Source: Hyphomicrobiales bacterium (GTDB lineage Bacteria > Pseudomonadota > Alphaproteobacteria > Rhizobiales > Xanthobacteraceae). Taken from it: a DNA stretch of 64,000 nt. The stretch spans positions 1 to 64,000 of the forward strand of contig JAJPKK010000326.1 of assembly GCA_021323775.1 (NCBI GenBank). Direction: 5' to 3'. Under the pieces are notes generated by a model that worked only from the letters and a program-made list of their open reading frames with translations, did not search any database and was not told the DNA's origin. A program made the translations under genes and the position numbers. Shown here piece after piece: positions 26,004 through 34,104 of this stretch. How positions within the stretch are numbered: the stretch's first letter is position 1; the number at the start of each line of letters is the position of its first letter.

Positions 26004-26199
26004 TCAGGTTCGGATGCGGCCGCCCTCCCAGTCTTCTTCCCCCCGCAAGCGGGGAGAGCAGGGAAGCGGCGCCGGCGCAGGTTGACGAATTTTACCGTTG
26101 ATTAGCCATAATTAAACTATGTTTGCGAAGGACGTTTGGTTCTTTGAGGGAAGCCCCTTGGGGGAGCGTCGAGCCCGGTTGGGGAGTGCCGAGTGCATC

Positions 26200-26955
26200 A
26201 TGGTTTTCGCTAGAACGGGCATAGTCGCGTTGGTTCTCCTCGTCATCCTGGCTTTCGCCGCCATGGCGACTTTGGGGGTGAGCTTGAGCGCGGTGTCGCT
26301 GCAACGCGCCGGGCCTTCCCCGGCCGAGATCGTGGCGTCGCGCTTCCCGCCTCCCGACAAGGCGTTGCCCATCCAGCAGGTGACGACGTTCACAACCGCC
26401 AGCGTGATGCCGGTCGAGCATTGGGAGACGTTCGACCAGGGCGCCTTGTCCGGCATCGTAACAGTAGACCCGCCGGGGCTGACCGCGGCGGAGACCCCGA
26501 CCGCAATCGACACCGCTGAGCCGCCGCCGGTCTCGGAACCGAAGGAAGAAGCGGCTGCGGCCGTCGAGGCTGTGAACCCCCCGCCGCCGAAAATGCAGGA
26601 CACAAATGCGCCCGCGCACCGGGTCACAAGCCGCTCGAACAATGTCCTCACCGAGGCGCAGATCGCGAGCATCAAGCGACGACTGAACCTGACAGCCGAA
26701 CAAGAGCGGATGTGGCCCCCAGTTGAGGCCGCGTTGCGCAAGATCGTGTACACCAAAAGCGCCATGAACCCGCATACGCGCGGCCCGCAATCGAACGGTT
26801 CCCCGATCGCCTACATCGATCCAACGAGCGCCGAAGTGCGCCAGCTCAAAGCCGCTGCCCTCCCGCTGATCATGCGCCTCAACGACCAGCAGAAGCGGGA
26901 GGTCAAGATGCTGGCCTATGTGATGGGGCTGGAAGCCGTCGCGTCTCAATTCTGA
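26200..26955 (+). CDS. Membrane-anchored hypothetical protein with LTxxQ-like C-terminal domain
   Basis: A 251-residue protein with one N-terminal hydrophobic segment (about 6-27, TGIVALVLLVILAFAAM), a Pro/Ala/Glu-rich linker (about 80-130) and a helical C-terminal domain opening with LTEAQIASIKRRLNLTAEQE. The LTxEQ spacing recalls the Spy/CpxP-like LTXXQ proteins of the alphaproteobacterial periplasm, but this is only a resemblance. An upstream in-frame ATG at 26119 would add 27 polar residues. A promoter-like TTGACG (26082-26087) and CATAAT (26107-26112), 19 bases apart, place transcription near 26119, favouring 26200. Its 3' end overlaps the convergent oxidoreductase gene by 10 bases. Confidence 0.62.
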   Translation: MVFARTGIVALVLLVILAFAAMATLGVSLSAVSLQRAGPSPAEIVASRFPPPDKALPIQQVTTFTTASVMPVEHWETFDQGALSGIVTVDPPGLTAAETPTAIDTAEPPPVSEPKEEAAAAVEAVNPPPPKMQDTNAPAHRVTSRSNNVLTEAQIASIKRRLNLTAEQERMWPPVEAALRKIVYTKSAMNPHTRGPQSNGSPIAYIDPTSAEVRQLKAAALPLIMRLNDQQKREVKMLAYVMGLEAVASQF

Positions 26956-27854
26956 TCGGACATCTCGATTGCGAGCGCCCGCAGGCCCTCGCGATAAGTT
27001 GGATAGCGAAGCGAGACGCCGAGCACTGACTTTATGCGGTCGTTCCGGACCCGCTTGCTTTCGCCATAGAAGCTGACCGCGAGGGGACTCATCGTCTTCT
27101 TTGCCTCCTCGAAGGCGATTTCGGCCGGCGGCGCGACGCCGAGCAAATGCGCGGCAAATAAGATCGGATCGCCCGGCGCAGTCGGCTCGTCGTCGGCTGC
27201 ATTGAAGACGCCGCCCGCGTGAGGCGTCAAAGCCATGTCCACCGCCTTGTCGATAACCTGTGCGAGATCGGCCACATGGATGCGATTGAACACTTGTCCG
27301 GGCTTGACGATGCGGCGCGCCTGGCCCCCTTTCACGGTCTCCAGCGCATTGATGCCCGGTCCGTAGATCCCCGCGATCCGGATGACAGCGACCGGAACGT
27401 TATGCGCCTCCCCAAACGCCTGCCACGCGGATTCCGCATCGATGCGGCTCGCCGCGCGCGTCCGCGCCGGGGCCAGCGGCGTCGTTTCGTCAATCCAGCG
27501 GCCGTCGTGGTCGCCGTAGACCGCGATGGTCGAGAGATAAACGATTGACTTCAGTCGCGGCGCAGCCGCAATCGCGCCGCGGAAATGCGCCAGCGCCGGG
27601 TCGATGTGCCGATCAGGCGGAATGGAGACCAACACCACGGCGGCGTCCGCGACGGCGGCGGCAAGATCTGACGAAGGAACGGTACCGTCGAACACGATGA
27701 TCTCGGCCACATTGCCGCCAAGCCGACGCGAATGCAGCACCTCGGCATTCTCCGCGCTGCGCGTCGTGCCGACGATACGTTCGAAGCGCTTGCCATAGAG
27801 GGCCACATAGTGCCGCGCTGAATAACCGAAGCCGAGGCAAACGAGGGTCGTCAT
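26946..27854 (-). CDS. NAD(P)-dependent oxidoreductase, extended/atypical SDR (YeeZ-like)
   Basis: A 302-residue Rossmann-fold protein beginning [13 protein letters not shown], the dinucleotide-binding loop of the atypical SDR group (GFGYSA). Later segments [29 protein letters not shown] and [10 protein letters not shown] resemble nucleoside-sugar epimerases of the YeeZ kind. The reaction is not known. Its ATG overlaps the queG stop by four bases, so it is the last gene of a GST-queG-SDR operon. Confidence 0.78.
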   Translation of the reverse strand: MTTLVCLGFGYSARHYVALYGKRFERIVGTTRSAENAEVLHSRRLGGNVAEIIVFDGTVPSSDLAAAVADAAVVLVSIPPDRHIDPALAHFRGAIAAAPRLKSIVYLSTIAVYGDHDGRWIDETTPLAPARTRAASRIDAESAWQAFGEAHNVPVAVIRIAGIYGPGINALETVKGGQARRIVKPGQVFNRIHVADLAQVIDKAVDMALTPHAGGVFNAADDEPTAPGDPILFAAHLLGVAPPAEIAFEEAKKTMSPLAVSFYGESKRVRNDRIKSVLGVSLRYPTYREGLRALAIEMSDQN

Positions 27855-28984
27855 GCGTTGATGTCCTCAGCCGCCCATTCGTCCCGCACCGACGGGTCGG
27901 TTTCAGCCCTCGCGAATTTCGCCGCCGCCGCAGCCAAATCCTGCTTTGCCGCCAGGCGGCCCAGCGCCCAGACGGCGGCGCCGCGGACGATCGCAGACGT
28001 ATCGTTGAGGAGACGCTCTGCGCAGGCGGCCAGCGCCCGATTGCGGCTGTTGCCGATCGCGATCAGCACATTGCGGACGAAACGGTTGCGCCCGGTCCGC
28101 TTGATGGCGGTTCCCGCGAAAAGCTTGCGAAATCCCGCATCGTCAAGTCGTGCAAGATCGGCGAGCGCGGGCGCCGCAAGTTCAGCGCGCGCCGCGAGTT
28201 TTGCATCGCGCCCCTGCCGGGCGAATTTGTTCCACGGGCAAACGGCGAGGCAATCGTCACAGCCATAGATGCGGTTGCCGATCAGCGGCCGCAAATTGCG
28301 CGGAATCGGACCCTTGTGTTCGATCGTGAGGTAGGAGATGCAGCGTCGGGCATCCAGACGGTAAGGCGCCGGAAATGCCGCGGTCGGGCAAATGTCCATG
28401 CAGGCGCTGCAAGTTCCACAGTGATCGCTCTCGGGCGGGTCGGGAGGCAGCTCCAGCGTGGTGAAAAGCGCCCCGAGGAAGAGCCAAGAGCCGAATTCGC
28501 GCGACACCAGGTACGTGTGCTTTCCCTGCCAGCCGAGGCCCGCGGCCGCAGCCAGCGGCTTTTCCATCACGGCTGCGGTATCGACAAAAACCTTGGCCTC
28601 GCCGCCCGCCTGCGCGACGAGCCACCGAGCCAGCGCCTTAAGCCGCTTCCTGATGACGTCGTGATAATCGTCCCCTTGCGCATAAACCGAGATGGCGGCC
28701 CGTTCTGGCTTCGCGAGGATCGCAGTTGGGTCGCGATCCGGGCCGTAATTGACCCCGAGCATCACGATCGCACGTACATCCGGCCACAGCACGCGCGGAT
28801 CGCCGCGTCGTTCGGGCCGTGCCGCCATCCAGTCCATATCGCCCTGCCAACCCTGGGCAAGGAAGTCATTGAGACCTTGCTGCGCCCGAGGCGCGAGCAT
28901 TGGATTTGTCACTGCAATCGCATCGAAGCCAAGCGCCGCGGCTGCTTTGGCGAGAGCCCGCTTGATATCGCCCGGCGCGGTCAG
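27851..28984 (-). CDS. queG: Epoxyqueuosine reductase
   Basis: A 377-residue cobalamin- and iron-sulfur-dependent enzyme that reduces epoxyqueuosine to queuosine in tRNA, the last step of Q modification. Two [4Fe-4S] motifs are present ([12 protein letters not shown] and [11 protein letters not shown]), preceded by the catalytic-domain block [12 protein letters not shown] and [10 protein letters not shown], and a HEAT-like C-terminal tail. No ATG, GTG or TTG begins the conserved N-terminus ([14 protein letters not shown]). The best candidate is CTG at 28982-28984, which overlaps the GST stop exactly as an ATGA overlap would (CTGA). The frame is open to 29215, but that part lies antiparallel-free inside the GST gene in another frame. 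Confidence 0.86.
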   Translation of the reverse strand: MTAPGDIKRALAKAAAALGFDAIAVTNPMLAPRAQQGLNDFLAQGWQGDMDWMAARPERRGDPRVLWPDVRAIVMLGVNYGPDRDPTAILAKPERAAISVYAQGDDYHDVIRKRLKALARWLVAQAGGEAKVFVDTAAVMEKPLAAAAGLGWQGKHTYLVSREFGSWLFLGALFTTLELPPDPPESDHCGTCSACMDICPTAAFPAPYRLDARRCISYLTIEHKGPIPRNLRPLIGNRIYGCDDCLAVCPWNKFARQGRDAKLAARAELAAPALADLARLDDAGFRKLFAGTAIKRTGRNRFVRNVLIAIGNSRNRALAACAERLLNDTSAIVRGAAVWALGRLAAKQDLAAAAAKFARAETDPSVRDEWAAEDINA

Positions 28985-29673
28985 AAGTCGAGATCGGCGT
29001 AAGTCCGGGATGGCGCCATTCCCGGAAAACTCTCGTTCAGCAGCGGCCGGAACGAGGGCCGCGACTTCACCCTCGCGTACCAGTTCTTGGCTGCTTCGTC
29101 TTGATGCCACGGCACGTCGCCCAAATAATCGATCACGGAAAAATGCGCCGCCGCCGCAAGATCCGCATAGCTCAGGCGTTCGCCGGCAAGCCAGTCGCGG
29201 GTGCGCACCAGCCAACTGATATAGTCCAGATGATACTTGATGTTAGATAGCGCGGCACGAATTGCGTCGGGTTCGGGCGCGCCGCCCCCATAGGCCGGCG
29301 TCATGAGCCGCTTGAGAACGCGTTCGGTCACCAGGGGACTACTGACTTCCGTATAGAATTTGTCGCTGAACCAGCTCAACAGGCGCCGGACCTCGACCCT
29401 GCCGGCGAGATCAACCGGCAACAGGCGATGGCTGCCAAGCGCTACTCCCCGCGTTTCATCGAGATATTCCGCAATGATCGCGGCAGTCGGTACGGCCGGA
29501 TGCCCCTCTTCCAGCAGCACCGGGGTTGTCCCGGCCGGGTTGAGAGCGAGAAATTCATGCCGGCGCTCCCACGTGCGCTCCTCGACGAGCATCGGATTGA
29601 GACCGTACTCGCCCATTGCGACGCGGACGAACCGGGAATGCGGACAGAGGGGATGATGAAAAAGTGTGAGCAT
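28981..29673 (-). CDS. Glutathione S-transferase family protein
   Basis: A 230-residue GST. The thioredoxin-like N-terminal domain (about 1-80) starts [16 protein letters not shown], with a cis-Pro/Ser element in NPAGTTPVL and the usual AIIAEYLDE helix. An all-helical C-terminal domain contains [17 protein letters not shown]. It likely conjugates or reduces electrophiles with glutathione, or binds ligands; the specific class is not obvious. It heads the operon with queG and the SDR protein. It is the same orientation and linked by coupled start/stop codons. Confidence 0.83.
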   Translation of the reverse strand: MLTLFHHPLCPHSRFVRVAMGEYGLNPMLVEERTWERRHEFLALNPAGTTPVLLEEGHPAVPTAAIIAEYLDETRGVALGSHRLLPVDLAGRVEVRRLLSWFSDKFYTEVSSPLVTERVLKRLMTPAYGGGAPEPDAIRAALSNIKYHLDYISWLVRTRDWLAGERLSYADLAAAAHFSVIDYLGDVPWHQDEAAKNWYARVKSRPSFRPLLNESFPGMAPSRTYADLDF

Positions 29674-30072
29674 TGGCTTTGCGCGTCACCTCAACCTGAT
29701 CGGCCGCACACCGCTACATTCAAACGTCAATGTAAAGAAATCCACAATGCGTTGAAAACCACGCGATGCTCGTTCTGGGACCGCGGGCGTCCCGGCCGCA
29801 TCTTTTGCTAGAAGGGCAGGCAGAACGCCCGCGCTCCCAGGAAGGCAGGGGGGAGGGCTGGATCAACCTTCCCGATATCGACCGATCGCGCCAATCGAGC
29901 GTTGATGTGCCGGCCGGCGCCGCCCCTCCCCACATCGCGGGGGAGCGGGAGGGGTGGGCCTCGCTCTCTTGCTCCGCCGGTGAGCTTGGGCCACAAGCAC
30001 GGGCGGCGTGGGGCCGTTTCGCGACCCTTGTGCGTCGGGCGACCTTGGCGATTTACTACGGAGTTCCCGTCC
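29674..30072. other. Intergenic region of palindromic repeats
   Basis: About 400 bases between divergent genes. It contains a GGACCGCGGGCGTC ... AACGCCCGCGCTCCC repeat near 29779-29840, like that beside infC, and a CCCCTCCCC ... GCGGGAGGGGTGGG palindrome near 29925-29960. No gene was recognised; the uppP promoter must lie here but no clear boxes were found. Confidence 0.55.
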
Positions 30073-30879
30073 ATGTTGGTTGACATCCTTAAGGCAGCCG
30101 GTCTCGGCATTGTCGAAGGCCTCACGGAATACATTCCGGTGTCCTCGACCGGGCATCTGCTGCTGCTGGAGCATTTTTTTGGCTTCGGAGACGAAGATTT
30201 CGGCAACACCTTCGCGGTCCTGATCCAGCTTGGCGCGATCGTCGCGTTGTTGAGCATCTATTTCGCGAAGCTGTGGAACATTGCAATCGGGATGCTTTCC
30301 GATGCCAAGGCGCGACGGTTTGTCGTGGGCGTCCTGATCGCATTCCTGCCGGCCGCGGTCATCGGCGCCGTGTTGCACGGCTTCATCAAAGGGGTTCTGT
30401 TCAATCCGTGGATTGTCTGCTTCAGCCTGATCGCCGGCGGCGCGGTGCTGCTCTATGTGGATGGCCTCGATTTGCGGCCGCGCTTTCGTGACGCGACCGC
30501 ATTCTCCCTTCCGATGTATCTTGGCATCGGCATATGCCAGTGCTTTGCGATGATTCCGGGCGTTTCGCGCTCCGGCGCCACCATCGTGTCCGCCATGATG
30601 CTCGGCGCTGACCGACGCTCTGCCGCGGAATTTTCGTTCTACCTCGCCATGCCCACGATGGCAGGCGCCTTCGCCTATGACCTCTACAAAAGCGGCGCCC
30701 ATATGAGCGCCGACAACATCCTGGTGGTGGCGATCGGGTTCATCATGTCATTCATCGCCGGGTGGTTCGTGGTGAAAAGCTTTCTCGACTACGTATCCGG
30801 GCATGGCTTTGACCTGTTCGCCTGGTGGCGGGTCATCATCGGCACGCTCGGCCTGATCGGGCTTGCGCTGAGGGGTTGA
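30073..30879 (+). CDS. uppP: Undecaprenyl-diphosphatase (BacA/UppP)
   Basis: A 268-residue inner-membrane phosphatase that recycles undecaprenyl diphosphate for cell-wall synthesis; excess gives bacitracin resistance. The two family signatures are present: [18 protein letters not shown] split at about 15-32 (with the catalytic Glu and Ser-Ser-Thr-Gly-His) and [10 protein letters not shown] (with Arg). Seven to eight hydrophobic segments fit the known topology. ATG 30073 is chosen because the 57 residues before it in the longer frame are encoded by repeat DNA. Single-gene unit. Confidence 0.93.
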   Translation: MLVDILKAAGLGIVEGLTEYIPVSSTGHLLLLEHFFGFGDEDFGNTFAVLIQLGAIVALLSIYFAKLWNIAIGMLSDAKARRFVVGVLIAFLPAAVIGAVLHGFIKGVLFNPWIVCFSLIAGGAVLLYVDGLDLRPRFRDATAFSLPMYLGIGICQCFAMIPGVSRSGATIVSAMMLGADRRSAAEFSFYLAMPTMAGAFAYDLYKSGAHMSADNILVVAIGFIMSFIAGWFVVKSFLDYVSGHGFDLFAWWRVIIGTLGLIGLALRG

Positions 30880-31216
30880 GAGATTTCGGAATAGTTTCCA
30901 GCGCCGGGCCGAGCCAAACCCGTGATGGCCCACTACAGCGGCTCCCGGTTGAGTCGAGGGCGGGTGGGCACGCTTCGCTCTGAGCTTGTCGAAGAGTGTC
31001 CACCGAACGACGTTCCCATCTGACCGGAATGCGCTGTAAATCCGACCCTTGTGGTCCCCGGGACCGCGCGTCGGATCTCTGGTTTGCCCGAGGTCGGTCC
31101 TATAGATGCGCACATCGGCCACGGCCGATGTGCGGTGGCCCGCGATAGGGCGGTCACGACGGCCATCCCTGAAGAGCTTCGAACGCGCAGGCCGACCGTG
31201 GCGGGGTCGCCCGGCT
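30880..31216. other. Intergenic, no gene seen
   Basis: About 340 bases between the convergent uppP and GlcG-like genes. It holds dispersed-repeat-like GC-rich DNA but no convincing frame, RNA or terminator with a T run. Confidence 0.5.
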
Positions 31217-31699
31217 TTACTGGAGCTGATCGGCGACCTTCTCAATTCCGGCCTTTGCGCACGCCTCTTCCTTCGGCTGTCCGCCGACCGCGCCGCTGAG
31301 GCCGACGCCGCCGATCGTTTCGCCGCCGGCATTGATCGGCATCCCGCCACCGAGCGGGATCACATCCGCGAGCATCCGCTGTCCCGTATTCCGGGTCTCG
31401 GTGTTTTGCGCCCATTGCGCAGAGGGCTGGCGGAACGTGCGCGCCGTATAGGCCTTGCGGCGGGCAAGCTCGATATTATGCGGATTGGCGTTGTCGCCCT
31501 GGAGGAAGACACGCAGTCGGCCGGCGCGGTCGACGACGGCTACCGAGGTTTGCGAGCCGCATTCCGCCAGCGCCGCTTCGGCGATCGTCAAGGCCATGCG
31601 AAGCGACACATCGCGCTGCATCAGGACCTGGGAGCTCGCGGCGGCGGGCGCAAGCATCGCTACTCCGACCGCAGCAGCGGCGACAAAACGAAACGACAT
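31217..31699 (-). CDS. Exported GlcG/HbpS (DUF336) family protein
   Basis: A 160-residue protein with a signal peptide (MSFRFVAAAAVGVAMLAP, cleavage after ASS or AAA) and a GlcG/HbpS-like domain: LRMALTIAEAALAEC, SVAVVDRAGRLRVF, ARRKAYTARTFR and GGMPINAGGETIGGVGLSG. The family includes haem-binding and cofactor-degradation proteins of unclear function. ATG 31699 follows an excellent GGAGGAG site. It is divergent from the broken acyl-CoA dehydrogenase gene. Confidence 0.8.
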   Translation of the reverse strand: MSFRFVAAAAVGVAMLAPAAASSQVLMQRDVSLRMALTIAEAALAECGSQTSVAVVDRAGRLRVFLQGDNANPHNIELARRKAYTARTFRQPSAQWAQNTETRNTGQRMLADVIPLGGGMPINAGGETIGGVGLSGAVGGQPKEEACAKAGIEKVADQLQ

Positions 31700-31839
31700 G
31701 ACTCTCCTCCTTCTGAATTGCGAAATCATTCCGACCTGCGGTTATCGATTTTGGACGTATCCCGGCGAAGCCTATCCATCGCTTGCTCGCGCCACCCGCG
31801 GGCCTGACCGCGGGTCCATCCTCTTCGCATGAAGATGGA

Positions 31840-31860
31840 TTGCCGGGTCAAGCCCGGCAA
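31840..31860. repeat. Hairpin repeat with TCAAG loop
   Basis: TTGCCGGG (31840-31847), loop TCAAG, CCCGGCAA (31853-31860). Same loop as at 4421-4441 and near 54327-54349. Confidence 0.6.
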
Positions 31861-31941
31861 TGACGCTCGACGAATGCCGCCGGGATCCGCGCTAAGATGC
31901 GAGGCGCATCCTGCAAAGCCATAGTTACCCGGAAATCGCCG

Positions 31942-33108
31942 ATGCACCAACCGTTCTCGCCGCACGAAACCTCAATTCGCGATGCGATCGCACGGCTCTG
32001 CGCGCGGTTCGACGACGCCTATTGGCTCGACAGGGACTGCACCGGCAGGTTTCCGGAGGATTTTTTTCAGGCCTTCGCAGCGTCGGGGTGACTGGGCATA
32101 TGCATTCCGGAAGCGTATGGCGGCGCGCAGCTCGGCATCACCGAGGCCGCCATCATGATGCAGATGATCGCGCAGTCGGGCGCCGGGCTCTCCGGCGCCT
32201 CGGCCCTGCACATGAATATTTTCGGGCTCAATCCGGTGGTGAAATTCGGCACCGCCGAGCAGAAGGCCCGCATGCTGCCGCCGCTGGTCGCCGGCCGGGA
32301 CAAGGCATGCTTTGCGGTGACCGAGCCGGATGCCGGGCTCGACACCCTCAACCTGAAGACCCGCGCCGAGCAAGCCGGCAACCGCTATATCGTGTCGGGC
32401 CAGAAAATCTGGATTTCGACCGCACAGGTCGCCACCAAGGTGCTTCTTTTGGCGCGCACCACCCCGGCCCACCAGGTGGCGAAACGGACCGAAGGCCTGA
32501 CGCTGTTCTATACCGACCTCGACCGCCGGTACGTTGACGTGCGGGAAATCGACAAGATGGGGCGCAAGGCGGTTGACTCCAACGAGCTGTTCATCGACGG
32601 GCTGCCGGTGCCGGTTGAGGATCGCATCGGAGAGGAAGGCAACGGCTTCAAACTCATTCTCCACGGCATGAACCCGGAACGCATCCTCATTGCTGCTGAA
32701 GCTGTCGGTCTGGGTCGCGCGGCGCTTGCGAAGGCGGTCGGCTATGCAAGCCAGCGCGAGGTATTCGGCCGGCCGATCGGGCGCAACCAGGCGATCCAGC
32801 ATCCGCTGGCGGCGTGCTGGATGGAGCTTCAGGCCGCGAATCTGATGGCGTTCAGGGCCGCCGCGCTTTACGATGCAGGCGAACCCTGCGGCGCGGAAGC
32901 CAACGCGGCGAAATATCTCGCGGCCGAGGCCGCGTTCAAAACCTGCGAGACGGCCGTCATGAGCCATGGCGGCATGGGCTATGCTAGAGAATTCCACGTG
33001 GAACGCTACCTGCGCGAGTCGCTCATCACGCGGATCGCCCCGGTGACGCCCCACATGATCCTGAATTTCATCGCCGAGAAGGTGCCGGGGTTGCCTCGGT
33101 CCTATTGA
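31942..33108 (+). pseudogene. Acyl-CoA dehydrogenase interrupted by an in-frame TGA
   Basis: Read through, this is a 388-residue acyl-CoA dehydrogenase: an N-terminal helical domain, the FAD/substrate region (CFAVTEPDAGLDT, KIWISTAQ), and the C-terminal helical domain ending in a GGMGYA motif and LITRIAPVTPHMI. Codon 50 (32089-32091) is TGA. The flanking residues AASG and LGICIPEAYGG match the family perfectly around a Trp expected at this spot, so a single TGG-to-TGA change is the simplest reading. No frameshift is seen. The remainder could be re-initiated at ATG 32155 but would lack about 70 residues. The next gene (TctC) starts 12 bases downstream. Sequencing error cannot be excluded. Confidence 0.8.
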
Positions 33109-33120
33109 GGAACTTGAAAC

Positions 33121-34080
33121 ATGCGAAAGGTTCTTGCCGTTGCGGCCGCGCTGATGGCCTCAGGGGCGGCGCATGCGCAGGATAGCTGGCCACAGCATGC
33201 GGTAACGCTGGTGGTGCCGTTCGGCGCCGGCGGCTCCGCCGATCTGACGGCGCGCATCATCTCCGCGCATTTGCAGGCCCGGCTGGGGGCCTCGTTCGTG
33301 ATCGAAAACAAGGGCGGCGCGGGCGGCAGCATCGGCGCAGGCTTCGTTGCCAAGGCGCCGAATGACGGCTACACGCTGCTGGTCGGCACCGTCAGCTCGA
33401 ATGCCGTCAACGCAGCGCTCTACACCAGGTTGCCCTACGATCTCGAGCGGGATTTTCAGCCGGTGTCGCGGCTGGTGCTGTTTCCCAATCTGCTGTTCGT
33501 CAATCCGAAGATTCCCGCCACATCGGTGGCCGAGTTGATCGCGTATCTCAAGGCCAATCCCGGCAAGGTGAACTACGGTTCGTCCGGCATCGGCACCTCG
33601 TCGCATCTCTCCTCAGTGATGTTCGCGCTTAAGACCGGAACCGAAATGACACACATTCCGTTCCGCAGCACCAGCGACGTTATCAACAACATGATCGGCG
33701 GACACATCGATCTCGGCATCGACAGCATGACGACCACGATCCCCTACGCACAGTCCGGCGCAATACGGGCGCTGGCGGTGACAACGCCGCGGCGCAGCGC
33801 CTCGATGCCCGATCTCCCCACCATTGGTGAAACGCTGCCAGGCTATGAAGCCACGGCGTGGCAAGGCCTGTTCGCGCCGGCCGGCACACCCCGGCCAATC
33901 GTCGATAAGCTCGCAGCGGAAGTGAAACGCATTCTCGAAATGCCCGACATAGCCTCCTCGCTCAAGGCCGTTGGCGCCGAGCCGGCGCCGATGCCGCCCG
34001 ACGCGTTTGCGGCCTTCACCCGCAGCGAACGCGGGAAGTGGAAGGAGGTCGTGAGAATTGCAGGCGTCCGCGTCGACTGA
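33121..34080 (+). CDS. Tripartite tricarboxylate transporter/Bug family substrate-binding receptor (TctC-like)
   Basis: A 319-residue periplasmic binding protein with a signal peptide (MRKVLAVAAALMASGAAHA). The family features are present: VVPFGAGGSADLTARI near 29-44, FVIENKGGAGGSIG (about 60-73), and the DGYTLLVG and NYGSSGIGTSSHL blocks that form the carboxylate-binding loops. No tctA/tctB permease genes are adjacent, as is common in organisms with many orphan Bug receptors. It follows the broken acyl-CoA dehydrogenase by 12 bases and probably shared its operon. A GAGGA ribosome site supports the start. Confidence 0.86.
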   Translation: MRKVLAVAAALMASGAAHAQDSWPQHAVTLVVPFGAGGSADLTARIISAHLQARLGASFVIENKGGAGGSIGAGFVAKAPNDGYTLLVGTVSSNAVNAALYTRLPYDLERDFQPVSRLVLFPNLLFVNPKIPATSVAELIAYLKANPGKVNYGSSGIGTSSHLSSVMFALKTGTEMTHIPFRSTSDVINNMIGGHIDLGIDSMTTTIPYAQSGAIRALAVTTPRRSASMPDLPTIGETLPGYEATAWQGLFAPAGTPRPIVDKLAAEVKRILEMPDIASSLKAVGAEPAPMPPDAFAAFTRSERGKWKEVVRIAGVRVD

Positions 34081-34104
34081 CGTCATAGGCGGTCCCGAAC
34101 GTCC

